A stretch of 64,000 nt of DNA, from contig NZ_JBHLXE010000097.1 in assembly GCF_042432445.1 (NCBI RefSeq), forward strand, positions 1 to 64,000, given 5' to 3'. Below are positions 37,834 to 46,481 of this stretch, piece by piece. The position numbers were made by a program, and so were the translations under genes. Within the stretch, counting starts at the first letter, position 1. The number at the start of each line of letters is the position of its first letter. Under the pieces are notes generated by a model. That model worked only from the letters and a program-made list of their open reading frames with translations, did no database searches and was not told the DNA's origin. The stretch is from Thorsellia kenyensis. Its GTDB lineage: Bacteria > Pseudomonadota > Gammaproteobacteria > Enterobacterales > Thorselliaceae.

Positions 37834-38727
37834 ATGCTAAAAAAAATTTTTATCTTAGTAACTTTTTTTATTCCTATTATTGGCAGAGCCGATATCGATC
37901 TTAGTGCAAATGAGATACCTATACATACCGCTATTAATCCTAAGGCTGTTGCTTTAATTCCAGCGGATTATAAATTCGTCAGTCCAGGGACTCTTACGGT
38001 TGCTATTTCTGCATTAAATTCTCCACCCTTGTCTGTTTTAGCCTCTGATAACAAAACTCGTATTGGCAGTGATCCTGATTTAGCATTGCTATTAGCTGAC
38101 AGTTTGGGATTAAAGCTTAAACTAGTACCAACAGCCTGGGAGGACTGGCCATTAGGAATAGCTTCGGGAAAATATGATGTAGCCCTTGTGAACATCGCTG
38201 TCACAGAACAACGAAAGGAAAAATATGATTTTGCCACTTATCGAGGAGACTCTTTAGCCTTTTCGGTTAAACATGACAGCCCTATACAAAAAATCTCAGA
38301 GCCTAAAGATATTGCAGATCTAAAAATTATTGTTCAATCTGGTACTAATCAAGAGCGCATTTTACTTGGTTGGAATGCAGTAAATCAAGCTAACGGTTTA
38401 CAACCTGCAGAATTACTTTACGTTACAGATGATGCCTCAGGCAGTTTATTTATTCAATCTGGTAGGGCGGATGCAACCTTTGGCCCTCAAGCAGTTGCTG
38501 CCTATAAAGCTGCTCTTAAAGGAAAAACTCGTGTGGTAGGATTAGGTCCAATTAAAGCTTTAGTTGCAACCACCACGAAAAAAGATAATGGATTGGTATA
38601 TGCTTTACAAGAAGCCATTAATGGCGTGATTAAAACCGGGGAGTATCAGCAGATATTATCTAGATGGGGGGAAGAAGGTGAGATGCTTTCGCATTCAGAC
38701 ATCAATCCTCCTGGTATCACCTATTAA
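37834..38727 (+). CDS. Amino-acid ABC transporter substrate-binding protein (copy 2)
   Basis: Second binding protein, 297 residues, with signal peptide MLKKIFILVTFFIPIIGRA cut near residue 19. It is a clear paralogue of the 34552 protein along its whole length. The conserved ligand-contact region WEDWPLGIASGKYDVALVNI is kept, while GADP/ATFGP segments differ. It follows the ATPase by 28 bases. Confidence 0.9.
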   Translation: MLKKIFILVTFFIPIIGRADIDLSANEIPIHTAINPKAVALIPADYKFVSPGTLTVAISALNSPPLSVLASDNKTRIGSDPDLALLLADSLGLKLKLVPTAWEDWPLGIASGKYDVALVNIAVTEQRKEKYDFATYRGDSLAFSVKHDSPIQKISEPKDIADLKIIVQSGTNQERILLGWNAVNQANGLQPAELLYVTDDASGSLFIQSGRADATFGPQAVAAYKAALKGKTRVVGLGPIKALVATTTKKDNGLVYALQEAINGVIKTGEYQQILSRWGEEGEMLSHSDINPPGITY

Positions 38728-38825
38728 GTGATTTTTTAATCTCTTATACAAATAATGACAAAAAATAAGCTTAAATAACTTATAAAGTCCATTCAAATTC
38801 GTCACTATTTCAGCAAGGAACCGTT

Positions 38826-39413
38826 ATGTCACAGAAAAAGATAGCAACAAATCCATTAAAATTATTAGTCATCAATGGGAGTTTTCGTGAGTCCTCATTA
38901 AGTGGTACATTTGCGCAACTCTTTGGAAGAATGGCTCAATCTACATTTGATATTTGTCATTTAGGGGTAAGAGAACTTAATCTTCCGAATTTTGATTATG
39001 AAGTGGCTAAACATCCACAAGCTCAAAAATTTAGAGCAGCAATAGCAAAAGCAGATGGGATTATTCTTATTTCCCCGGAATATCATGGATGTGTAAGTGG
39101 GGCATTAAAAAATAGTTTGGATTACATCCAGCATGAATTGGCTAATAAACCTGTGGGAGTTCTTGCTACTGCGGGTTCCGCAAAAAGTGGTACAAACACG
39201 TTAAATACCCTACGCACTATCTGTCGTTCACTGAGGAGTCATGTTTTAATTGAGCAAATCAGCCTATCTAAAGAAGAATTAACGTCGGACAAACAGCTCA
39301 ATGAAAAAACACGTGAACGATGTGAAGGAATGATAAATGAAATGCTCGATACGATTTATCGGTTAAATACTTATAGTGAAACTAAAGAAACTCAGAGATT
39401 CGCTCTAGCTTAA
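38826..39413 (+). CDS. NAD(P)H-dependent FMN reductase
   Basis: Flavodoxin-fold reductase of 195 residues. The phosphate-binding loop INGSFRESSLSG is near residue 15 and the family motif ISPEYHGCVSGALKNSLDY near 80. It would supply FMNH2 to the two monooxygenases of the same locus. An AAGGAACC box precedes the ATG. Confidence 0.88.
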   Translation: MSQKKIATNPLKLLVINGSFRESSLSGTFAQLFGRMAQSTFDICHLGVRELNLPNFDYEVAKHPQAQKFRAAIAKADGIILISPEYHGCVSGALKNSLDYIQHELANKPVGVLATAGSAKSGTNTLNTLRTICRSLRSHVLIEQISLSKEELTSDKQLNEKTRERCEGMINEMLDTIYRLNTYSETKETQRFALA

Positions 39414-39430
39414 AGACAATTCATTTAAAG

Positions 39431-39470
39431 AGGTGAGATAATTACTTTATAGTTAATTTTCTCACCTGCT
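39431..39470 (+). terminator. Putative terminator after the sulfur-salvage locus
   Basis: AGGTGAGA pairs with TCTCACCT (8 bp) around an AT-rich inner stem, 18 bases past the reductase stop. The T-tail is weak. Confidence 0.5.
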
Positions 39471-40462
39471 TTCATACCCGAGATCGAGGAAGATGCTTGA
39501 CATTAAAAGAGCAAGTGATTTGAAAATTTCATGTGAATTTTAAATTCACTGGATAACAAACTAAAAGCAAATTTAAAAGCTCAATATAAAATGACTCACG
39601 ATTAAAGAGTAATTGTTCGAATTCTTTGTGTTTTGTTGGCTGGTGACGCTAGGTCAGCAAAATCATTCTCTGAATCTCAATTAATACATGAAACGACAGT
39701 GCTAAGGCATATCAAGGACTCACTTAAAGATTATAAGTTAAAACTGTAGCTTTAATTTAAATTGTGTATTTACTTATTGTTTAAATATTTATTTTAAACG
39801 AGATGGTTACAAAATTAGTTAAAGTTGATTTTTTAAACCTCCCGATCAACACGAAGCTTTGCCCATTTTTTTAGATTTTAGACCACAATTTATGATTTTT
39901 GTCATTTTCAGTATTTTCAAGCACAGTCAATCCTGTTCAGTTTTGAAGAACATTGTTTTTTGTGAATAATATAGTTGAATTAAAAATGCTATATGAGCAA
40001 TTTTATTGTTTGTTCCACTGTGATGGCTAAAATATCAAACATAAGATTAGTAAATACCTTTTCATATCCCATAACCTATATCACATAACCCATATTTTTT
40101 GCCTCCATGGATGTCTTTTAAATAAGCATTAACAAGCTTGTAACTTATCAAGATAGTACTATTGCCAAAAGCAAAATAGCCACAATACCCCTAGTAAAAA
40201 AACACAATTAGTTGACTAATTATTTCAAGATGTATGTAGATATTAATGTAATTCAATGAAATATTTGATGTTTTATCACGTAATACTTGAAATTTATTTT
40301 TTTTTGTGAGATATTTGCGCGATTTTGAATAATTGTATATTTGTGTAATCATTCGTATTTATATCTTTAAAAAAGTTACGCAATAGCAATAAAGTTTTAA
40401 ATTAATTGATGCTAAATTAGCTAGTCTATCAATTTAATTGAGTTTATTTTGAGAATCCCTAT
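39471..40462. other. Long AT-rich gene-free stretch before the lipid cluster
   Basis: About 1 kb without an intact gene. It contains the IS630-like fragment listed separately. The rest is very AT-rich with many poly-A/T tracts, the kind of DNA usually bound by H-NS. The promoter of the lipid cluster must lie here, but I could not assign -35/-10 boxes. Confidence 0.5.
39606..39749 (+). pseudogene. Fragment of IS630-like transposase
   Basis: An open stretch of 47 codons without a start reads RVIVRILCVLLAGDARSA and ends ETTVLRHIKDSLKDYKLKL. This resembles the N-terminal helix-turn-helix of IS630-type transposases (R-I-K-x-V-L-L-x-x-x-G, then ETTV-x-RH). The catalytic part is missing. It points to old mobile-element activity at the left edge of the lipid cluster. 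Confidence 0.45.
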
Positions 40463-40831
40463 ATGAAAACAGGCATAGACTTAATTGAAATTGAGCGAAT
40501 TAAGATCGCTCTAAATAGAAGTGGTAAGAAATTAGAGAAGATGATTTTTACACAAGATGAATTACTCAATATTGGCGATGTCTTTGAAAATATTGAGCGC
40601 GCTGCAGGGTATTGGGCAACAAAAGAAGCTGCTGTAAAAGCACTAGGTACGGGTTTTAATCTTGGAATTACGTTTCAAAATATTGAAATCCTTTATTCAC
40701 AATTGGGTGCACCGTATTTAAAGTTGAACGGCAAATTTGAAGAACAAATGCTAAAAGCTGGCTTAAAAGCTAGTAATGTCAGTATTTCTCATACTAAAAA
40801 TTATGCAGTTGCAATCGTGAATTTATGGTAG
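40463..40831 (+). CDS. Holo-ACP synthase-type phosphopantetheinyl transferase
   Basis: AcpS-type enzyme of 122 residues that would attach 4'-phosphopantetheine to a carrier protein. Motifs: TGIDLIEIERIK near residue 3 (metal-binding Asp), WATKEAAVKALGTGF near 51, and VSISHTKNYAVA near 108. The housekeeping acpS usually lies in the rnc-era-recO-pdxJ region, so this is probably a dedicated second copy for the ACP at 42278. It opens the lipid cluster and is 21 bases from the ketoreductase gene. Confidence 0.9.
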   Translation: MKTGIDLIEIERIKIALNRSGKKLEKMIFTQDELLNIGDVFENIERAAGYWATKEAAVKALGTGFNLGITFQNIEILYSQLGAPYLKLNGKFEEQMLKAGLKASNVSISHTKNYAVAIVNLW

Positions 40832-40852
40832 CAAATAAAATAAGAGGGGAAA

Positions 40853-41611
40853 ATGGTAGCTAAATATTCAGACTTAGAAAATAAGCATATATTAGTCACT
40901 GGTGCTAGCGGTGATATAGGCATAGCAATATGTAATTCTTTTCTAAACCAAGGTGCAATAGTTCATGCAGTGTATAACAGAGATGCATCTCAATTAGAAA
41001 AAATTAAAGCAGAAAGTGACCATAGTAACAATTTTTTTATCTACAAAAGTAACGTAGCAGAAAAAGAATCAGTTACTCAATTGATTGATGAAATAAGCGT
41101 TAATACTAAGGCAATTCATGTTCTTGTCAATAACGCTGGCATTTACAAAGATAATATTTTTTCAGCTATGACAGATGAAGATTTCGAAGATGTTCTAAAA
41201 GTGAATATGTTTGGTACTTTTTATATGACTAAAAAGGCTTTGCCTTTACTTCGTCATGCAAAAACAGCTTCAATAGTGAATGTTGCTTCCGTTTCCGGTG
41301 TGACATCAAGCTTTGGGCAGACGAATTACAGCGCAGCAAAATCCGGAATTATAGGATTTAGCCGTACTCTGGCTGCAGAATTAGCCCCTCGTGGGATAAG
41401 AGTGAATACAGTCGCACCTGGCATGATTGAATCAAGAATGGTAAAAAAAGTACCAAGACAAATCGTCAAAGGTGTACTTTCAGCAGTACCTGTTAAACGC
41501 CTAGGCGAAGTTCATGAAGTGGCGAATGTGATTTTATTTTTAAGTTCAGAAGCATCAAGTTACGTCATTGGCCAAACAATTGTTGTAGATGGTGGCCTAA
41601 TAATGCGCTAA
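40853..41611 (+). CDS. FabG-like 3-ketoacyl-ACP reductase
   Basis: Short-chain dehydrogenase of 252 residues that would reduce a 3-ketoacyl-ACP with NADPH. Nucleotide-binding TGASGDIG is near residue 17, NNAG near 93. The active site is Ser in NVASVSG, Tyr159 and Lys163 in YSAAKSG. The C-terminus has VIGQTIVVDGG. It is the ketoreductase step of the cluster's elongation cycle. A GAGGGG box lies just before the ATG. Confidence 0.92.
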   Translation: MVAKYSDLENKHILVTGASGDIGIAICNSFLNQGAIVHAVYNRDASQLEKIKAESDHSNNFFIYKSNVAEKESVTQLIDEISVNTKAIHVLVNNAGIYKDNIFSAMTDEDFEDVLKVNMFGTFYMTKKALPLLRHAKTASIVNVASVSGVTSSFGQTNYSAAKSGIIGFSRTLAAELAPRGIRVNTVAPGMIESRMVKKVPRQIVKGVLSAVPVKRLGEVHEVANVILFLSSEASSYVIGQTIVVDGGLIMR

Positions 41612-41664
41612 TTATAGCCAAAGGTTTTAGTGCTTTATTTTTATATTTAAAATGAGAGGTTTTA

Positions 41665-42261
41665 ATGGCTAATTATACGAGAAGTTTAGTGCCACCCACA
41701 TTATTTTTAAAATTAGGGTCATGGCGTCCACCCATTGCGATGGTTGATAGGATTGTTGATTTTATGCCTGGAGAAAAAGGGTATGTTACCACGATTAAGC
41801 ATGTAACGTTCAATGAACCCTATATACCAGGACATTATCCTGATAATCCTTTAATGCCTGGCGTGATGATAGCTGAGATTTTTGGTCAGAGTAGTGAATA
41901 TTTGAGCCTTTTACAAGATTTTTGCCGTGAGTGGGAAGCAAAAACGGGTAATGCATTAAAGAAATTTGATGATGTATCTAAGGCCCTTATGAGTGATGAA
42001 GGAACTGAGCTGGTGATTAAAATTCGCCACAGTATAGTCGGTGTTTTGGCCTCACAGGATGTTAAATTTAAACACATGGCTCTTCCTGGCGATACAATTG
42101 AGGCTACTTGCCGTTTAGCGTTTGCTGATGTTAATGGTTTCCATCATTATGAAGTAGAAGCTAGGGTAGGAAGAAATATTGTAAGTCAAGGCCGCATAGT
42201 GAATTTTAGAATGAATCGTCAAATAGCGCCATCAAAAGGCATGTTTTTATCAGAAAAATAA
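41665..42261 (+). CDS. FabZ-like 3-hydroxyacyl-ACP dehydratase with insert
   Basis: Hotdog-fold dehydratase of 198 residues. The FabZ-type block MVDRIVDFMPG leads into the catalytic His57 in PGHYPDNPLMPGV and Glu71 in MIAEIFGQ. Their spacing of 14 equals that of FabZ. Compared with FabZ (about 150 residues) it has a ~40-residue insert after the central helix (REWEAKTG to about KIRHS), before VKFKHMALPGD. Catalytic residues are intact. It probably removes water after ketoreduction. Confidence 0.88.
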   Translation: MANYTRSLVPPTLFLKLGSWRPPIAMVDRIVDFMPGEKGYVTTIKHVTFNEPYIPGHYPDNPLMPGVMIAEIFGQSSEYLSLLQDFCREWEAKTGNALKKFDDVSKALMSDEGTELVIKIRHSIVGVLASQDVKFKHMALPGDTIEATCRLAFADVNGFHHYEVEARVGRNIVSQGRIVNFRMNRQIAPSKGMFLSEK

Positions 42262-42277
42262 TAGAGAGGTATTTAGA

Positions 42278-42592
42278 GTGGTAACTAATCTTACATTTGA
42301 AGAAAAGGTTGATTTAAGAAAAGAAACATTACTAAAGGTAAAAGAAGGTTTAATAGAACGTCTTAATCTTTACCAAACAGTTGATCAAATTGATGATGAT
42401 ACAGCCTTATTCGGTAGTGGACTTAAATTAGACTCCGTTGACGCTACCGAAGTTATTGTGCTGTTAGACGATCTATTTGATATCAAAGTATCTGAAGGTG
42501 ACGACCCTTCATATATGAGAAGCGTTAATTCACTGACGACCTTCGTGATTTCTAAATTACATCATTCAAATTCTTCAAATGTTGAAGCCTAA
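42278..42592 (+). CDS. Acyl carrier protein
   Basis: Small acidic carrier of 104 residues, four-helix type. The phosphopantetheine Ser53 is in GLKLDSVDATEV, preceded by DDTALFGSG. N-terminal helix ERKET-like charge and a C-terminal Asn/Ser tail extend beyond a standard 78-residue ACP. It starts at GTG after an AGAGG box. It is 16 bases after the dehydratase and directly before the GcvT-like gene, so it is probably the scaffold of this pathway. Confidence 0.9.
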   Translation: MVTNLTFEEKVDLRKETLLKVKEGLIERLNLYQTVDQIDDDTALFGSGLKLDSVDATEVIVLLDDLFDIKVSEGDDPSYMRSVNSLTTFVISKLHHSNSSNVEA

Positions 42593-42627
42593 TGCTTAAA
42601 ACCGAATTTTAAGGAACTTACATTACA

Positions 42628-43827
42628 ATGAATATGTTATCAATTCATAAAAACAATAATGCTACTATTGGATTACGAAATGGCGTTGAAACAGCTATTT
42701 CTTACGGCAATTTAGATGAAAGCTACCGCGCTGTTCGTAAAAATATTTTATTAAGCGATTACTCGCATTTTGGTATAGCTCAAGTGAAAGGTGATAGTGC
42801 TTGGGAATTATGTAATTTGCTTGTATCAGGCGATGTTTCTTCTATTCGTGATGAGCAAGCGCTCTATACCCTTATCCTGGATGAAGAAGGGAAAATTGAC
42901 TGCGATCTTTATGTCGCTTATGACGATGAACGGTTTTTATTAATCAGTGAATGGAAAACAGGTGAAGAACTTGCCAATATGGCGCAGGACTTACATGCAA
43001 AACATGCTGAAGATATTGAAGATATCGATGAAATCTCTTCATTAACACCTGAATGGGGTATGCTACATTTTGAAGGTCCTTATGCATGGGAATTACTATC
43101 TCTTGTGTATGGTATGGACGTGATTGGTCTTCCATTCCAAGAGCATATGCATGTGAGTGATGAATTAATTTTATTAAGAAGTGGTAAACATGGTGAATTC
43201 TCTTACAAACTCCTTGGCCCACAAGCAGAATTAGTTGAAGTATGGGAAAGCATGATAGAACAGGGGGCCGACTATGATATGGTCGTTGGTGGCTTAGATG
43301 TTCAATCGGTTATTCGTGTTGAAAATCCATGCTGGCAACCAGAAGTCTTTAATCCTTTCTCCAGATGCCCTATTGAATTACAAATGCAATGGGCTGTTCG
43401 CTATGATAAAGAAACTTTCCAAGGATTTGATGCATTAATTGAAAAGACAGAAGCGCCAGTCGTCAAGCGTGCGATAGGGATTATGTTTGGTGAAGAGGTG
43501 AAACAAAAAGTAGCTAGTCACACTCCTATTTATCACAATGAATCTAAAATTGGTGAAGTTATTATTTCTGAATTTAGCCCTGATCTTGAAAAAGTAATCG
43601 GTCGTGCTATGTTTGATAATGATTTTGCCTGGGCTGAAATCGATGACTATACGGTAATGATCGATGGTAAGCATATAGGGCTTCAAACCTCTGCAATACC
43701 ATTTGCTCGCAATTTCAGTTTCTTGGTCAATCCTTCCGAGCATAGTTATGTAGATAAAACAAGGCCAAGTAATTTAATTGAACAATTGGAATGGCAAAAA
43801 CAGAAAGAACAGCAAGAACAAGGCTAA
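42628..43827 (+). CDS. GcvT-like (aminomethyltransferase-fold) protein
   Basis: This 399-residue protein has the folate-binding fold of GcvT, DmdA and related enzymes. Matches: ILLSDYSHFGIAQVKGDSAW near residue 40, the tetrahydrofolate motif LILDEEGKIDCDLYVAY near 88 (acidic residues kept), and GRAMFDNDFAWAEI in the C-terminal barrel. A Gln/Glu-rich tail (EWQKQKEQQEQG) ends it. Other glycine-cleavage genes are absent here. A one-carbon transfer to or from an acyl-ACP, or demethylation, is possible, but no function is assigned. A terminator-like hairpin follows. Confidence 0.8.
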   Translation: MNMLSIHKNNNATIGLRNGVETAISYGNLDESYRAVRKNILLSDYSHFGIAQVKGDSAWELCNLLVSGDVSSIRDEQALYTLILDEEGKIDCDLYVAYDDERFLLISEWKTGEELANMAQDLHAKHAEDIEDIDEISSLTPEWGMLHFEGPYAWELLSLVYGMDVIGLPFQEHMHVSDELILLRSGKHGEFSYKLLGPQAELVEVWESMIEQGADYDMVVGGLDVQSVIRVENPCWQPEVFNPFSRCPIELQMQWAVRYDKETFQGFDALIEKTEAPVVKRAIGIMFGEEVKQKVASHTPIYHNESKIGEVIISEFSPDLEKVIGRAMFDNDFAWAEIDDYTVMIDGKHIGLQTSAIPFARNFSFLVNPSEHSYVDKTRPSNLIEQLEWQKQKEQQEQG

Positions 43828-43856
43828 CATCCATTTTATCAACAATATCATGATTC

Positions 43857-43892
43857 AAAGCCCCTCTATTAGTTTTATGAGGGGCTTTTAAA
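43857..43892 (+). terminator. Intrinsic terminator-like hairpin inside the cluster
   Basis: AAAGCCCCTC (43857-43866) pairs perfectly with GAGGGGCTTT (43879-43888), followed by a short T/A tract. It lies in the 89-base gap between the GcvT-like gene and the ketosynthase fusion. It may reduce read-through so that ACP and upstream enzymes are made in excess of the ketosynthases. Confidence 0.75.
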
Positions 43893-43916
43893 AAATACTT
43901 TACTAACCAAGGTTTA

Positions 43917-46481
43917 ATGATGGAATTAAAAAGAAAGAGAGTAGTCGTTACAGGAATGGGTATTTTATCATCTATTGCTGATAATGTAGAAGACTTTAAA
44001 CAAGCACTATTTGATCGCAAATGTGGGATAAAACCCAGTGAAAAATATTTAGAATGGTTTGAAAATGCTAATGCTTCAGAAATATTACAAGATCTAAGCT
44101 GGCCAACGTTATCTGATGAAACTGTAAAAAGCATGGATAAAGCAGCCTTATGGGCATATCGGGTCGGTTCCGATGCCCTTAAGCAAGCCAAATTAGATGA
44201 TGAACAACATAGAGAAAAAACGGCATTAATTGTTGGTGTTTCTTCAGCTGGCACAGAGGCTTTTATTCCCTTAATAGAGCACAAACTCGATCAGTTTTCA
44301 TTAAATAAAGCGCTCATATCGGGTAGTTTCTCTTCATGTAGTGCCATAGTTTCATCTTTACTCGGTCTTCAGGGCGGATTTGAATTGATTGCAACAGCAT
44401 GTACTGCAAGTACAAATGCGGTTGGAATGGGATTTGACTTTATCCAAAATAATAAAAATAAAACAGTCTTAATCGTCGGTACTGAACCGATTTACTTACC
44501 TACTTTTGCTGGTTTTTATGCTTTGCAAGCGATGAAAAAAACACCCTCTAGCCCATTTTCAGGATTGCCTGGGATGTCAATAGGTGAAGGCGCTGGTGCT
44601 TTATTGCTCGAGGATTACGATCATGCGGTTGCCAGAGGCGCTACTATCTATGGGGAAATTTTCTCTTATGCGACTTCTTGCGATGCCTATCATGAAACAG
44701 CCCCAGACCCGAGAGCAGAAGGTGCAGTACAAGTAATGAATAGTGCACTAAATAATGCAAACCTAACAAGTAACGACATTAATTATATAAATGCACATGG
44801 CACGGGTACAGAAGCTAATGATAGATGCGAAACATTAGCCATGAAAAAAGTGTTCCCCAATATATTAGACATCCCTATCAGTTCGACAAAATCTTACGTA
44901 GGGCATAACATTGGTTCTGCAGGGATTATTGAGTTGCTTGCTTGTTTTCTAACCCTGCCCGAAAAGAAGATATTACCAACATTAAATTTTACTGAGCCAA
45001 GATTAAATTGTGATCTTAACTATGTACCAAATGAGTTCATTACCAAAGATGTGAAATTCTTTATGAAGAATAACTATGCCTTTGGCGGGAATAACTGCTC
45101 TGTTGTTGCAGGGGTAAAATCTGATGAACCACATCTTTCAACGTACGAAGCCAAAAAAGTTTATATCACAGGTGTTGGTTCAATAACTTCTATTGCACAT
45201 ACATTTACAGAATCCATGGATAAATTGTGGTCTGGTGATTTTAATCAAGAGTTTCAGATAAGCCAAGTGTCGTTAGATTGCGATGTAGAAAAAGACATCA
45301 AATTATTAATTGAGTCCTTAAGTAAAAATAAAGAAGTTATGCAGTTTTGCTACGATAAATTTGGACAAGAAAATATAGAAGACTATCTTGCAACTGAAGG
45401 AGTTGTTCATAAGATTAATAACCTAGACGCTAGAAAAATCTTACGTAGGTTTGATCCTAGAAAAGCAAATCAAATCAGTACTTTTGCGCTTATCGCATTG
45501 ACTCAAACGTTAACAGATGCACAAAGAAAAATAAAACGTGATGGGCATACATTGGGGCTTATCATGGGAATGGCAAAAGGCCCACAATCAACGGTAAATA
45601 AATATCTACAAAGTCTATTTCCAGATCCTACACGCGTAAGAACATCTGAATTCCCAGGTTCTTTAATGAATGCAATCTCAACTTTTTGTTCTATTTCAGA
45701 AGGAATAAAGGGATACAACACTACGTTAGCAACAGGTGTAAATGCAGGCTTAGGTGCGTTCGCATATGGCTATGAAATTGTTAGGCAAGGTTTACAACCT
45801 CAAATGCTTGTAGGCGGTGCTGATGAGAGTATGTCCACTATGGGAATCTATCTTGAGTCATTAACTAATGAATTATTGATGACAAAAGATCATAAAGATT
45901 ACCAACTTTATAGTAAAGATAAGACGGGCTTTATTGCAGGTGAGGGCGCGGCTATGTTTTTACTTGAATCTAAAGAAAGCGCTTTGAGTAGAAATGCTAA
46001 AGTATATGCCCAAGTTTTAGGTTATGGTAAGTCTAATGATACTTGTTATTTTGATAAAGAAAATATTAAAAAAAGAAGTCAGGCTATGCAATCAGCAATT
46101 GCTGCAGCCTTGAAAGAAGCTAATATCACAATGGATGATATAGATTTAATCTGTGGATCAAGTGACGGTTCCTTACTACAAAATAAAATCGAAATTTCGG
46201 CAATAAAAGGAAGTTTAGGAAAAAATAAAGATATTCCAGTAGCCAATTACAATGGATATTTTGGTTTAGTGGAATCTTCAGCTGGGCTATTAAATATGCA
46301 AATATTATTAGAAACTTTCCAGCGTCAAGAAATTCTGCCTATACCATATACTCAGGAATTTCTCGATGATGAAATTAATTTTGTTAAAGTAAAAATGAAA
46401 AAAGCCATTAAAAGTGTTCTGCAATTAGGAGCAACAGAAGGCGGAAACTATTACGCTATCGTTCTACAAGGGGTGGCGTAA
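43917..46481 (+). CDS. Ketosynthase fused to a catalytically dead ketosynthase
   Basis: This 854-residue protein contains two FabF-type thiolase-fold units. Unit 1 (about 1-405) has the full triad: Cys162 in ATACTAST, His294 in NAHGTGTEAN and His330 in SYVGHNIGSAG. Unit 2 (about 415-854) keeps the fold (VYITGVGSITS, GFIAGEGAAMFLLES) but its cysteine motif reads ATGVNAGLGA around residue 608, the HGTGT position reads GSSDGS, and the second His is lost (YFGLVESSAG). That resembles a ketosynthase-chain-length-factor pair joined in one chain. The start follows an AAGG box. Its stop overlaps the next start by one base. Confidence 0.92.
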   Translation: MMELKRKRVVVTGMGILSSIADNVEDFKQALFDRKCGIKPSEKYLEWFENANASEILQDLSWPTLSDETVKSMDKAALWAYRVGSDALKQAKLDDEQHREKTALIVGVSSAGTEAFIPLIEHKLDQFSLNKALISGSFSSCSAIVSSLLGLQGGFELIATACTASTNAVGMGFDFIQNNKNKTVLIVGTEPIYLPTFAGFYALQAMKKTPSSPFSGLPGMSIGEGAGALLLEDYDHAVARGATIYGEIFSYATSCDAYHETAPDPRAEGAVQVMNSALNNANLTSNDINYINAHGTGTEANDRCETLAMKKVFPNILDIPISSTKSYVGHNIGSAGIIELLACFLTLPEKKILPTLNFTEPRLNCDLNYVPNEFITKDVKFFMKNNYAFGGNNCSVVAGVKSDEPHLSTYEAKKVYITGVGSITSIAHTFTESMDKLWSGDFNQEFQISQVSLDCDVEKDIKLLIESLSKNKEVMQFCYDKFGQENIEDYLATEGVVHKINNLDARKILRRFDPRKANQISTFALIALTQTLTDAQRKIKRDGHTLGLIMGMAKGPQSTVNKYLQSLFPDPTRVRTSEFPGSLMNAISTFCSISEGIKGYNTTLATGVNAGLGAFAYGYEIVRQGLQPQMLVGGADESMSTMGIYLESLTNELLMTKDHKDYQLYSKDKTGFIAGEGAAMFLLESKESALSRNAKVYAQVLGYGKSNDTCYFDKENIKKRSQAMQSAIAAALKEANITMDDIDLICGSSDGSLLQNKIEISAIKGSLGKNKDIPVANYNGYFGLVESSAGLLNMQILLETFQRQEILPIPYTQEFLDDEINFVKVKMKKAIKSVLQLGATEGGNYYAIVLQGVA

